In this document: positions 18,266-26,569 of the stretch, piece after piece
Layout: the number at the start of each line of letters is the position of its first letter
How positions within the stretch are numbered: the first letter of the stretch is position 1
Source: Marinobacterium aestuarii
GTDB taxonomy: Bacteria; Pseudomonadota; Gammaproteobacteria; Pseudomonadales; Balneatricaceae
DNA: 64,000 nucleotides
Direction of reading: 5' to 3'
Assembly: GCF_001651805.1 (NCBI RefSeq)
Contig: NZ_CP015839.1
Coordinates: 3,844,001 to 3,908,000, forward strand
The notes under the pieces: model-generated
What the model was told of the DNA's origin: nothing
The model's input: only the letters and a program-made list of their open reading frames with translations
Database searches by the model: none
Position numbers and translations under genes: made by a program

Positions 18266-19969
18266 TCAGAACAGAAAGTAGCGCTGTGCCATCGGCAGTA
18301 CCGCGGCAGGCTCACAGATCAGCAAGCGACCATCGGCCCGCACCTGGTAGGTTTGCGAGTCCACCTCGATCACCGGCTGATAGCTGTTGTGCACCATGTC
18401 GTTCTTGGTCACGCTGCGACAGTTGCGCACCTCGCCGATCAGGCTCTTGAGCCCCACCTGCCCTGCCACATCGGCGGCAATGGCCGCCTGGGACATGAAC
18501 AGCATGGAGGTCGCCTGACAGGCACCGCCATAGGCACCAAACATGGGCCTGTAGTGCACCGGCTGCGGCGTGGGGATGGACGCATTCGGGTCCCCCATTG
18601 GCGCCGCGGCAATCAGGCCACCCTTGAGGATAATGCTGGGTTTGGTGCCAAAAAACGCCGGCCGCCAGAGCACCAGGTCCGCCAGTTTGCCGACTTCGAT
18701 AGAACCCACTTCATGGGCAATACCGTGGGCCAGCGCCGGATTGATGGTGTACTTGGCGATATAACGCTTGAGGCGCGTGTTGTCGTGCCCGGCCGGATCA
18801 CCGGCCAGACTGCCGAACTGCACCTTCATCTTGTGGGCTGTCTGCCAGGTGCGGGTAATCACTTCCCCCACCCGTCCCATGGCCTGGGAGTCGGACGAGA
18901 TCATCGAGAAGGCCCCCAGGTCGTGCAGCAGGTCTTCGGCGGCGATGGTTTCGCGGCGGATGCGCGACTCGGCAAAGGCCACGTCCTCGGCGATGCCCGG
19001 GTCCAGGTGATGGCAGACCATCAGCATGTCCAGGTGCTCATCCACCGTATTGACGGTGTAGGGCCGCGTCGGATTGGTGGATGAGGGCAGCACATTGACA
19101 TAGCCCGCCGCCCGGATGATGTCCGGCGCATGGCCACCGCCGGCGCCCTCGGTGTGGTAGGTATGGATGGTGCGCCCGCCGATGGCCTTGAGGGTTTCCT
19201 CCACAAAGCCAGACTCGTTCAGGGTGTCGGTGTGAATCGCCACCTGCACATCCATTTCCTCGGCCACACTGAGCGCGCAGTTGATCGAGGCCGGTGTGGT
19301 GCCCCAGTCTTCATGCAGCTTGAGACCAATGGCGCCGGCCGCCACCTGCTCGCGCAGTGCTTCGGGCTGGCTGGCGTTACCCTTGCCCAGAAAGCCGATG
19401 TTCATGGGCAGCGTATCGGCGGCCTGCAGCATGCGATGCATGTTCCAGGGCCCCGGCGTACAAGTAGTGGCATTGGTGCCGGTAGCAGGCCCGGTGCCGC
19501 CGCCCAGCATAGTAGTGATGCCGGACGTCAGCGCCTCTTCGATCTGCTGCGGGCAGATAAAGTGAATATGGGAGTCGATGCCGCCAGCGGTGAGAATCTG
19601 GCCTTCGCCGGCGAGTATCTCGGTGCCAGGGCCGATCAGAATATCGACGCCCGGCTGCACATCGGAATTACCGGCCTTACCGATGGCCGCGATACGCCCG
19701 GCCTTGATGCCCACATCCGCCTTGACGATGCCCCAGTGATCCAGAATCAGCGCATTGGTGATGACCAGATCCATAGTCTGGCTGCTGGGGAACTGCCCCT
19801 GCCCCATGCCATCACGGATGACCTTGCCACCGCCGAACTTCACCTCGTCGCCGTAAACAGTGAAATCCCGCTCGACCTCCAGCCAGAGCTCGGTATCCGC
19901 CAGCCGCAGCCGGTCGCCGGTGGTGGGCCCGAACATTTCCGCATAGGCCTGTCGTGAGATTCTGGCCAT
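18266..19969 (-). CDS. ureC: Urease alpha subunit
   Basis: 567 residues; hydrolyses urea to ammonia and carbamate. All active-site residues are present at the standard positions: H134, H136, carbamylated K217, H219, H246, H272, flap C319, H320 and D360. The usual partner subunits UreA and UreB are encoded just upstream. The ATG has GGGAGGT upstream and overlaps by one base with the stop of a short ORF (19969-20064) that repeats the first 11 residues of this protein. Confidence 0.99.
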   Translation of the reverse strand: MARISRQAYAEMFGPTTGDRLRLADTELWLEVERDFTVYGDEVKFGGGKVIRDGMGQGQFPSSQTMDLVITNALILDHWGIVKADVGIKAGRIAAIGKAGNSDVQPGVDILIGPGTEILAGEGQILTAGGIDSHIHFICPQQIEEALTSGITTMLGGGTGPATGTNATTCTPGPWNMHRMLQAADTLPMNIGFLGKGNASQPEALREQVAAGAIGLKLHEDWGTTPASINCALSVAEEMDVQVAIHTDTLNESGFVEETLKAIGGRTIHTYHTEGAGGGHAPDIIRAAGYVNVLPSSTNPTRPYTVNTVDEHLDMLMVCHHLDPGIAEDVAFAESRIRRETIAAEDLLHDLGAFSMISSDSQAMGRVGEVITRTWQTAHKMKVQFGSLAGDPAGHDNTRLKRYIAKYTINPALAHGIAHEVGSIEVGKLADLVLWRPAFFGTKPSIILKGGLIAAAPMGDPNASIPTPQPVHYRPMFGAYGGACQATSMLFMSQAAIAADVAGQVGLKSLIGEVRNCRSVTKNDMVHNSYQPVIEVDSQTYQVRADGRLLICEPAAVLPMAQRYFLF

Positions 19970-20064
19970 CAGTTACACCTCCCTGAATTACACGCGGCAA
20001 AAAGCCCCCCGTGGGCCGCTCTCGTAACGGACTCCGCATAGGCCTGTCTTGATATCCGTGCCAT
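19969..20064 (-). CDS. Short ORF duplicating the UreC N-terminus
   Basis: 31 codons beginning [11 protein letters not shown], identical to UreC residues 1-11, then unrelated [20 protein letters not shown]. The 33 matching bases differ from ureC at six positions, all synonymous. Its ATG overlaps the ureB stop (TAATG) and its TGA overlaps the ureC ATG (TGATG), so ribosomes could pass ureB, this ORF and ureC in turn. GGGGGA lies six bases before the ATG. It may be a relic of recombination that replaced ureC, or a coupling leader peptide. Whether it is translated is unknown. Confidence 0.55.
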   Translation of the reverse strand: MARISRQAYAESVTRAAHGGLFAACNSGRCN

Positions 20065-20369
20065 TACAAGTCCCCCATCACCTTGCCCTGAAAGCCGTAA
20101 ACCCTGCGATTACCGGCATAGGCCACCAGCTCCACGGTGCGGCTCTGCCCCGGCTCAAAGCGCACGGCGGTGCCGGCGGCAATATTGAGACGAAAGCCCC
20201 GCGCCAGCTCACGCTCGAACTGCAATGCATCGTTGACTTCATAGAAGTGGTAGTGGGAACCAATCTGGATGGGGCGATCCCCGGTATTGGCCACCTTGAG
20301 CGTGACCACAGGGCGACCGACGTTCAGCTCAATATCGCCGTTCATCACTTTCATTTCACCCGGGATCAT
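20064..20369 (-). CDS. ureB: Urease beta subunit
   Basis: 101 residues, the usual length for separate UreB. Family blocks [39 protein letters not shown] and [12 protein letters not shown] are present. The ATG at 20369 follows AAGGAGG, an excellent ribosome site, and overlaps the stop of a small Cys-rich ORF (ATGA). Confidence 0.97.
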   Translation of the reverse strand: MIPGEMKVMNGDIELNVGRPVVTLKVANTGDRPIQIGSHYHFYEVNDALQFERELARGFRLNIAAGTAVRFEPGQSRTVELVAYAGNRRVYGFQGKVMGDL

Positions 20370-20452
20370 GACGCTTCCTCCTTTGGCAGGGCTGGGCCGC
20401 ACACGCAGAATTCAATACAGCAACCTTCGGTCTTCATTTCATCTGCTGACAT
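20366..20452 (-). CDS. 28-residue cysteine-rich ORF between ureA and ureB
   Basis: Codes [20 protein letters not shown] plus ALPKEEAS. Four cysteines fall in the pattern CC-x3-C-x-C. It starts ten bases after the ureA stop, with GGGGG upstream, and its TGA overlaps the ureB ATG (ATGA). The frame fills the ureA-ureB gap almost exactly, which argues for a real coupled gene. A metal-binding role (nickel in this context) is only an inference from the cysteines. I do not recognise the family. Confidence 0.5.
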   Translation of the reverse strand: MSADEMKTEGCCIEFCVCGPALPKEEAS

Positions 20453-20462
20453 AGGAGCCCCC

Positions 20463-20765
20463 TCAGACAATAGGATCGTGCACCGTGACCAGCTTGGTGC
20501 CATCGGGAAAGGTCGCTTCGACCTGCACATCGTGGATCATCTCGGCAATCCCATCCATAACATCGTCCAGACTGAGCAGGGTGCGCCCGTAGTCCATCAG
20601 CTCCGCCACAGTACGGCCATCGCGGGCGCCTTCCAGAATGGCTGCACTGATATAAGCCACCGCTTCCGGATAGTTCAGTTTCAGCCCCCGCGCCTTGCGA
20701 CGTTCTGCCAGCAGGCCGGCGGTAAACAGCAGCAGCTTGTCTTTTTCCCGTGGTGTCAATTCCAT
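20463..20765 (-). CDS. ureA: Urease gamma subunit
   Basis: 100 residues, standard for UreA: begins [20 protein letters not shown], with [20 protein letters not shown] and ending [10 protein letters not shown]. Start chosen at the ATG at 20765, where homologues begin, although the frame is open to 21041. It is the first gene of ureA-B-C-E-J-F-G and has a sigma-54-type promoter about 90 bases upstream. Confidence 0.97.
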   Translation of the reverse strand: MELTPREKDKLLLFTAGLLAERRKARGLKLNYPEAVAYISAAILEGARDGRTVAELMDYGRTLLSLDDVMDGIAEMIHDVQVEATFPDGTKLVTVHDPIV

Positions 20766-20854
20766 GCAGAACCCCGTCAGCAATGCTGGTACTGGACAGC
20801 GAGGCCGATAAAAACGGCGACTGATCGCTGCCTGCCTAAAGTGTGAAATTATGA

Positions 20855-20871
20855 ATGCAATACCCAGACCA
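20855..20871 (-). promoter_or_regulatory. Sigma-54 promoter of the ureABC operon
   Basis: On the minus strand TGGTCTGGGTATTGCAT has GG and GC with the required ten bases between, TGG at -24 and TTGCA at -12. The expected start is about 75-80 bases before the ureA ATG. Confidence 0.65.
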
Positions 20872-20912
20872 ACCTTGCCACTTCGCCGAACAGACGCTGT
20901 CGCACGGGGCTT

Positions 20913-20993
20913 GCGTCCACAAAGGTGCAGACCCCAGGCGGGGACGCGCACCACGGATGTGCAGTCCGTCACACAGCGCACAGGACAGGTGCA
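20913..20993 (-). promoter_or_regulatory. NtrC-like binding sites upstream of ureA
   Basis: Against the consensus TGCACC-N5-GGTGCA, site 20947-20963 (CGCACC-ACGGA-TGTGCA) and site 20977-20993 (CGCACA-GGACA-GGTGCA) each match 10 of 12 positions. They lie 30 bp apart, about three helical turns, as is usual for paired NtrC enhancer sites. A weaker third site is at 20913-20929. They stand 40-140 bp upstream of the sigma-54 promoter. Confidence 0.6.
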
Positions 20994-21133
20994 CCCCCTG
21001 CACCAAAATGACAGCCTGGAGCAACCGGCTGTTCGCGGCACTGCAGGAGCAAACGGGCAAGCTCAACTAGAATGCATAACAAGGTTCGGCAGCGGGCGGC
21101 ACTTCCTGCCCGCCCTCACACAAGGTGACGGCC

Positions 21134-21790
21134 ATGCGCAACCCACCCCGAATTCCCGGCAGGCCTCAGTCGCGCCGGGAGGAGTTCGTCAACAGCCTGA
21201 GCCACAGTCTGGGTTTCGTCGCCGCCCTGATCGCAGCTCCCGTGCTGATCGCGCAGGCCATTGAGCGCGGCGATATCGGCATCATTATCGGCGCCAGCCT
21301 CTTTGCCCTGAGCATGGTGCTGCTCTACCTGAGCTCCAGCCTTTACCATGCCCTGCCCACGGGCCGCACCAAACGCCTGATGCGCATCATCGAACATTCC
21401 GCGATCTATGTGCTGATTGCCGGCACCTACTCACCCTTTATGCTGGGGGTCCTCGATGGCCCCGGCGGCTGGATACTGCTGACCACCATCTGGTTACTGG
21501 CGGGCATGGGGGTTGTACTGAAAATCACCCAGCGGCTGTCGCGCCCAGCGCTCTCCACCGGGCTTTACCTGCTGATGGGCTGGCTGATTGTGCTCATGAT
21601 CCAGCCACTGAGCGAAGCCCTGTCCGGCACCGGCCTTGCCTGGCTGCTGGGCGGCGGCCTGGCCTATACGGTCGGGGTCGTATTTTTCGTGCTTGATTCC
21701 AGCCTGCTGTACGGGCATTTCATCTGGCACCTGTTTGTCATGGCCGGCACCACCTGCCACTACTTCGCCGTGCTCTGGCATGCGTTCTGA
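21134..21790 (+). CDS. Hemolysin III family membrane protein
   Basis: 218 residues, seven predicted helices. It has the family signatures EEFVNSLSHSLGF near the start, YHALP in the middle and the C-terminal H-x3-H segment (HFIWHLFVMAGTTCHYF). Bacterial HlyIII/YqfA proteins belong to the PAQR-like superfamily; physiological role unclear. Start chosen at the ATG at 21134 with AAGGTG upstream (a GTG at 21125 is in frame). It runs opposite to the urease genes and separates ureA from ureD together with the next gene. Confidence 0.9.
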   Translation: MRNPPRIPGRPQSRREEFVNSLSHSLGFVAALIAAPVLIAQAIERGDIGIIIGASLFALSMVLLYLSSSLYHALPTGRTKRLMRIIEHSAIYVLIAGTYSPFMLGVLDGPGGWILLTTIWLLAGMGVVLKITQRLSRPALSTGLYLLMGWLIVLMIQPLSEALSGTGLAWLLGGGLAYTVGVVFFVLDSSLLYGHFIWHLFVMAGTTCHYFAVLWHAF

Positions 21791-22062
21791 CCCCAGGGTC
21801 CAAGCAATTTCCCCTGCGCCGCCAACGGCCTGCCGATAGACTCCAACATGCCCCGCCCGTATCGAAATTCGCGTTTTCAGCATTGATTCAGTTGCCCGCT
21901 GTCTTAATGGGTATAACCCGTCAAGGCGGCGTGATGCCCTTTTACGCTTGGCAGCACCCTGCCAGTGGCGGGTTGATGCAAAAGATCTGGCCCAGGGAGG
22001 CGCCCGGTTTCCCGGAACAAGTGGAGGTTCCTTCACCCAACTGATAACACCGGAGGTGGCCC

Positions 22063-23031
22063 ATGTCAGCCAGGATTTTAAAGGTACTGACGCTGTTAGC
22101 AGCCACGGTGCTGGCGGGTTGTGCCTACGCCCCCTACCATAGCGGTGGCGCAGTCAGAGACTACGACTACGGCTATGCCGGCGTCGGCTATAGCGACAGC
22201 TACTACGATGATTTTTACTACTATCCGCGCGTGGGTATCTATTTCCATATCCACTCCGGCTACTACTATTATCAGCACGAGCATCGCTGGGTGCGCACCC
22301 GCACCCTGCCGCGGCACTATCGGCTGCACCCCGATCACCGGGTGCGCATGAAAGCCCACCGCGACCAGCCCTACCGCGACTACCAGAAACACAGCCAGCG
22401 TTACCGCGGCGACAGCGACCGCTGGCGTCAGCGTGATGGACGCAATGACGGCCGGGGTGACCGGGACGGGGATCGCCGCCGCAATGATCGGAACGATCGC
22501 AGCGACCGGCAAGATCGCCACTCATCCATTGATGCCCAAAGCGGCCCGCGCCGCTTCGAGCGCAACCGGCAGGACGACGGGCGCAGGCAGGATCAGGCGG
22601 TCGAGCGTCTTCAGCGCAACCGCGAGCGTACCGAACGCATTGAGCGCATCGAACGTTCAGCCGAGGATCGGCGCAAGGCGGAGAGCGCCCGGCGGATAAA
22701 GGAGGCTAACACCTTTGAGAAACGCCAGAGGCTGTATCAGGATGCACTGCGCCGCCAGGAGATAAAACGCGAGCAGGAGAGTCGCCAGTCCGACGGCAGG
22801 GCTAAGCGGGACTCAGGCCGTGCAGAACGAAGGGAAGAGCGACGAGACGACAGGCGCCAGGCCGTACGGGAAGAAGCACGGCAGGATAGAGACAGGGCCC
22901 GCCGTACGGATGGACGGGCAGATGGACGGGCAGACCGGCAGGAAGCAGGCCCCGTCAGGCGCCGAGGCGAAAACGAGGCAGGCAGCGATAGAGACCTGCG
23001 CTGGCTGCGACACAATGATCGTGGCAACTGA
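22063..23031 (+). CDS. Arg/Asp-rich lipoprotein of unknown function
   Basis: 322 residues. A lipoprotein signal (LLAATVLAGC, Cys19) predicts lipidation. A Tyr-rich segment (about 32-75, YYDDFYYYPRVGIYFHIH) is followed by about 230 residues dominated by Arg, Asp, Glu and Gln with few hydrophobic residues, likely disordered or a long charged helix. A short internal DNA repeat (two copies of GATGGACGGGCA near 22909-22932) gives RADGRADG. The ribosome site GGAGGTG is strong. Family not recognised beyond resemblance to Tyr-rich envelope proteins. Confidence 0.75.
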   Translation: MSARILKVLTLLAATVLAGCAYAPYHSGGAVRDYDYGYAGVGYSDSYYDDFYYYPRVGIYFHIHSGYYYYQHEHRWVRTRTLPRHYRLHPDHRVRMKAHRDQPYRDYQKHSQRYRGDSDRWRQRDGRNDGRGDRDGDRRRNDRNDRSDRQDRHSSIDAQSGPRRFERNRQDDGRRQDQAVERLQRNRERTERIERIERSAEDRRKAESARRIKEANTFEKRQRLYQDALRRQEIKREQESRQSDGRAKRDSGRAERREERRDDRRQAVREEARQDRDRARRTDGRADGRADRQEAGPVRRRGENEAGSDRDLRWLRHNDRGN

Positions 23032-23081
23032 TCGGGCAAACACCCGAGGCTGCGCCATCAACAACCGATATCCCGCCGCCT

Positions 23082-23918
23082 TCAGGTCGACCAGATCCGC
23101 GGCGGGCAGGGTTCAAGCTTCAGTAACTCGCGGCGCAACAGCTCCCACAAAGGGATAAGCACCGCCTGAATATCTTCAGTATTCTGCCCCAGCATACGCA
23201 CGGCCAGCACCGAATCCACCAGGGTTGCCCCGATGGCATGCTCAGCAAAACGCTCATCAATCAGTGACTGCACCCTGCCCAGCACGGCCTCGGTGGCCGG
23301 CAAGGCATAGAGACTGGCCGCCATGGCATGGCCGCGCATACCCGCGGCGGCACCAAACTGATCCAGCCCCTGTACCTGCAACTGATCAATCAGCACGCGC
23401 TTGCCATTCAAACGCAGCTCACAGCGACTGTCGACGTTGCCAAAGCTGAAGGTTTCATTATTGGCGGGCCGCCCCAGACACTGGAACTCCCAGCCAATAA
23501 AGCGTCCGCCGGCCGCCACATCAATACGGCTGCGCAGGCGGCTCGAGGCGCCGGGGAAGAAGATATTTTCCTGCGGCAACCATTCCAGAATACCGCCATC
23601 CTCGACCCAGAAATGCTGGCACTGATGTGCCGTAAGCCCGGCACAGCGATAGAACTTGGTGGCACCGGGCGTGGTCAGCAGCGCATGGGCGCCACCCCCA
23701 ACCCGCACATCGATCTCCAGCTCATCGCCGCCCACTACGCCACCGGGAGGATGCAACAGGTAACTGTGACAGATGCCGCCCTGGGGATAGAAAGGCCGCT
23801 GCACCGCCAAAGGCCCATGCATGCTGCGATGCACCAAGCGAGTTTTGCCACCGCGGGACTCATACCCCAGCTCCAGCCGGGCCTGCCAACCGCGCTCAGC
23901 CTGTACCGCCGATTGCAT
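23082..23918 (-). CDS. ureD: Urease accessory protein UreD/UreH
   Basis: About 278 residues; scaffold that binds apo-urease and recruits UreFG for nickel delivery. Family blocks LVHRSMHGPLAVQRPFYPQG, HPPGGVVGGDELEIDV, TTPGATKFYR and QENIFFPGA are clear. Start is the ATG at 23918; a TTG two codons upstream (23924) is better spaced from GGGAG and may be the real start. It is the last gene of the urtABCDE operon (about 20 bp after urtE) and is separated from ureA by two genes on the other strand. Confidence 0.95.
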   Translation of the reverse strand: MQSAVQAERGWQARLELGYESRGGKTRLVHRSMHGPLAVQRPFYPQGGICHSYLLHPPGGVVGGDELEIDVRVGGGAHALLTTPGATKFYRCAGLTAHQCQHFWVEDGGILEWLPQENIFFPGASSRLRSRIDVAAGGRFIGWEFQCLGRPANNETFSFGNVDSRCELRLNGKRVLIDQLQVQGLDQFGAAAGMRGHAMAASLYALPATEAVLGRVQSLIDERFAEHAIGATLVDSVLAVRMLGQNTEDIQAVLIPLWELLRRELLKLEPCPPRIWST

Positions 23919-23939
23919 GTTCAATGAAGGCTCCCTCCG

Positions 23940-24635
23940 TCAGACCGTCAGATACTTGCGGATCAGGCCATTATCCAGCGTGTCCATGGCGCCGGTGGCG
24001 ACGCTGCGGCCACGATCAAGGATACAGAAATGATCCGCGACCTTGCGGGCGAACGGCAGTTTCTGCTCCACCAGCAATACGGTCAGGCCAAACTCGCGAT
24101 TCAGGTGACGGATAATATCGCCGATTTCCTGCACCACATTGGGCTGAATGCCCTCGGTGGGCTCATCCAGTATCAGTAGCTGCGGGTCCACCACCAGCGC
24201 CCGGCCTATCGCCAACTGCTGTTGCTGGCCGCCCGACAGGTCACCGCCGCGCCGGTTCAGCATCTGTTTGAGCACCGGGAACAGCTCGAAGATGTAGTCC
24301 GGTATCTTGCGATCACCGCGCTTGCGCACCGGCAAGCCCAGCTGCAGGTTTTCTTCCACGCTCAATAACGGAAAGATCTGTCGCCCCTGGGGCACGTAGC
24401 CCACGCCCAGACGCGGACGCTGCTCTACCGAGCGTGCCAGCAGATCCTGGCCGGCCAACTCGATCTGGCCGCTTTTCACCGCCTGGTGCCCCATGATGCA
24501 CTGCAACAGGGTGGTTTTCCCCACCCCGTTACGCCCCATCAAGACCGTGCACTTGCCCCTGGGAACGTTCAGCTCCACATCCCAAAGGGTATGGCTTTCA
24601 CCGTAAAACTGGTTAAGACCTGAAACTTTGAGCAT
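23940..24635 (-). CDS. urtE: Urea ABC transporter ATP-binding protein UrtE
   Basis: 231 residues, LivF-like ATPase: Walker A GRNGVGKT, signature LSGGQQQQLAIGRAL, Walker B LLILDEPTEGIQPNVVQ, as is characteristic of UrtE. It powers urea import with UrtD. It begins three bases after the urtD stop. Confidence 0.97.
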   Translation of the reverse strand: MLKVSGLNQFYGESHTLWDVELNVPRGKCTVLMGRNGVGKTTLLQCIMGHQAVKSGQIELAGQDLLARSVEQRPRLGVGYVPQGRQIFPLLSVEENLQLGLPVRKRGDRKIPDYIFELFPVLKQMLNRRGGDLSGGQQQQLAIGRALVVDPQLLILDEPTEGIQPNVVQEIGDIIRHLNREFGLTVLLVEQKLPFARKVADHFCILDRGRSVATGAMDTLDNGLIRKYLTV

Positions 24636-24638
24636 GCC

Positions 24639-25478
24639 TTATTCCCCGAGGTAAACTTCGACAACCTTGCGATTATTCTGCACCTGCTCCATGGTGCCTT
24701 CGGCCAGTACTGAGCCCTGATGCAGTACTGTCACGGTACGGTCCCTGCCCGCCAGGTTGCGTACAAAGTCCATGTCGTGCTCCACCACCACCACCGAATG
24801 CGCGCCGGCAAGGGAGACCAGCAGCTCGGCGGTGCGGTCCATTTCCTGGTGCGTCATGCCCGCCACAGGCTCATCCACCAGCAGCAGACGCGGGCGCTGC
24901 ATCAGCAGCATGCCGATCTCGAGCCACTGCTTCTGACCGTGGGACAGACTGCCGGCACGCAGCGCGCGCTGTTCGACCAGGCCTATCATTTCTGCCACTT
25001 TGTCGAGGTGATCGCGCTGCTCGCCACTCAGCTTGCTGCTGATAATCGACCAGAGACCGCGGTCGCCCTCCATCGACAGTTCCAGGTTTTCCACCACCGA
25101 GAGAAACTCGAACACCGTGGGTTTCTGGAACTTGCGTCCGATGCCCGCCTGGGCGATCGCAGGCTCATCCAGCGCCAACAGATTGATGTTCTGACCAAAC
25201 CAGGCCGAGCCACTGTCGGGCGTCGTTTTGCCAGTGATGATATCCATCATGGTGGTCTTGCCGGCGCCATTGGGGCCGATAATGCAGCGCAGCTCACCGT
25301 CATTGATATAGAGATTCAGGTCATTGATGGCCTTGAAGCCGTCAAAGCTGACCGAAATACCTTCCAGATACAGCAGCACATTGTGGCTGACATCAATGTT
25401 GCGATACTGCGCCCCCTGCATAAAGGGATAGACATGTTCGCGGTCCAGTATCTGCTCGAATACGGTTGTCACGTTCAT
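24639..25478 (-). CDS. urtD: Urea ABC transporter ATP-binding protein UrtD
   Basis: 279 residues, LivG-like ATPase with an N-terminal extension of about 35 residues. Walker A GPNGAGKTT, signature LSHGQKQWLEIGMLL, and LLVDEPVAGMTHQEMDRTAE are as in UrtD. Its ATG overlaps the urtC stop by four bases (ATGA). Confidence 0.97.
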   Translation of the reverse strand: MNVTTVFEQILDREHVYPFMQGAQYRNIDVSHNVLLYLEGISVSFDGFKAINDLNLYINDGELRCIIGPNGAGKTTMMDIITGKTTPDSGSAWFGQNINLLALDEPAIAQAGIGRKFQKPTVFEFLSVVENLELSMEGDRGLWSIISSKLSGEQRDHLDKVAEMIGLVEQRALRAGSLSHGQKQWLEIGMLLMQRPRLLLVDEPVAGMTHQEMDRTAELLVSLAGAHSVVVVEHDMDFVRNLAGRDRTVTVLHQGSVLAEGTMEQVQNNRKVVEVYLGE

Positions 25479-26569
25479 GCGCTGGCCTCCTTGCGACGCA
25501 GCAGGCCGGTGATACCCCGCGGCAACAGCAGCGTAACCAGCACGAAGAGACCACCCAGGGCAAAGAGCCAGACTTCCGGCAATTCGGCGGTGAAGTAGGT
25601 TTTGGCGTAGTTGATCGCAAGAGCCCCCACCACGGCGCCGTACAGGGTTGCCCTGCCCCCCACGGCCACCCAGACCACCACCTCAATGGAGTTCAGCGGT
25701 GAGAACTCGCCGGGGTTGATAATGCCGACCTGGGGCACGTAGAGGGCGCCGGCAATACCGGCCAGCATGGCGGATACGGTAAAGACACCCAGTTTCACGT
25801 TCTCGACCCGGTAACCGATAAAGCGCGCACGGGACTCGGCGTCGCGCACCGCCACACAGACGCGCCCAAGGCGACCGTTCATCAGCACGCGGCACAGCAG
25901 ATAGCCCAGCATCAGCGCCACTGCGGAAGCGACAAAGAGACCTATACGGGTCTGGTCCGACTGCAGATCAAAGCCCAGCAGCTCCTTGAAATCGGTCAGG
26001 CCGTTGTTGCCGCCAAAGCCCATTTCATTGCGAAAGAACGCCAGCATCAGCGCATAGGTCAGCGCCTGGGTAATGATCGACAGATAGACCCCCGACACCC
26101 GGGAGCGGAACGCCAGGGCGCCGAACACAAAGGCCAGCAGACCCGGTACCAGCAGCACCATCAGGGCTGCGAACCAGAACTGATCAAAACCACTCCAGAA
26201 CCAGGGCAGCGCGTCCCAGTTCAGGAACACCATGAAGTCCGGCAGATCGGGGTTGCCATAAACACCCCGGTCACCAATCTGGCGCATCAGGTACATGCCC
26301 ATGGCGTAACCACCCAGGGCAAAGAAGGCCGCGTGGCCCAGGGTCAGAATCCCCAGGTAACCCCATACCAGATCCACCGCCACCGCCAGCAGCGCCAGGG
26401 TCAGATACTTGCCCATCAGCGTCACTGTGTAGGTGGGAATATGCAACGCATGGCCCGCCGGCACCATCAGGTTCAGCAGCGGCACCGCGATGGCCAGCAC
26501 CAGCAGTACACCCAGCAGTATCTGGCCACCCCGATCACCCTTGAGAGCATTCATAATAAACATCGCCAT
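25475..26569 (-). CDS. urtC: Urea ABC transporter permease UrtC
   Basis: 364 residues, LivM-like inner-membrane permease with about ten helices. Family motif LTLGHAAFFALGGYAMGMYL is present. Start at the ATG at 26569, overlapping the urtB TGA (TGATG); an open frame extends upstream inside urtB but is not family-like. Confidence 0.96.
   Translation of the reverse strand: MAMFIMNALKGDRGGQILLGVLLVLAIAVPLLNLMVPAGHALHIPTYTVTLMGKYLTLALLAVAVDLVWGYLGILTLGHAAFFALGGYAMGMYLMRQIGDRGVYGNPDLPDFMVFLNWDALPWFWSGFDQFWFAALMVLLVPGLLAFVFGALAFRSRVSGVYLSIITQALTYALMLAFFRNEMGFGGNNGLTDFKELLGFDLQSDQTRIGLFVASAVALMLGYLLCRVLMNGRLGRVCVAVRDAESRARFIGYRVENVKLGVFTVSAMLAGIAGALYVPQVGIINPGEFSPLNSIEVVVWVAVGGRATLYGAVVGALAINYAKTYFTAELPEVWLFALGGLFVLVTLLLPRGITGLLRRKEASA

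Noticed and set aside
19969-20064. Frameshift error making ureC appear duplicated
   Set aside because: Six synonymous differences in 33 bases and intact overlaps on both sides cannot come from a single sequencing or assembly error.
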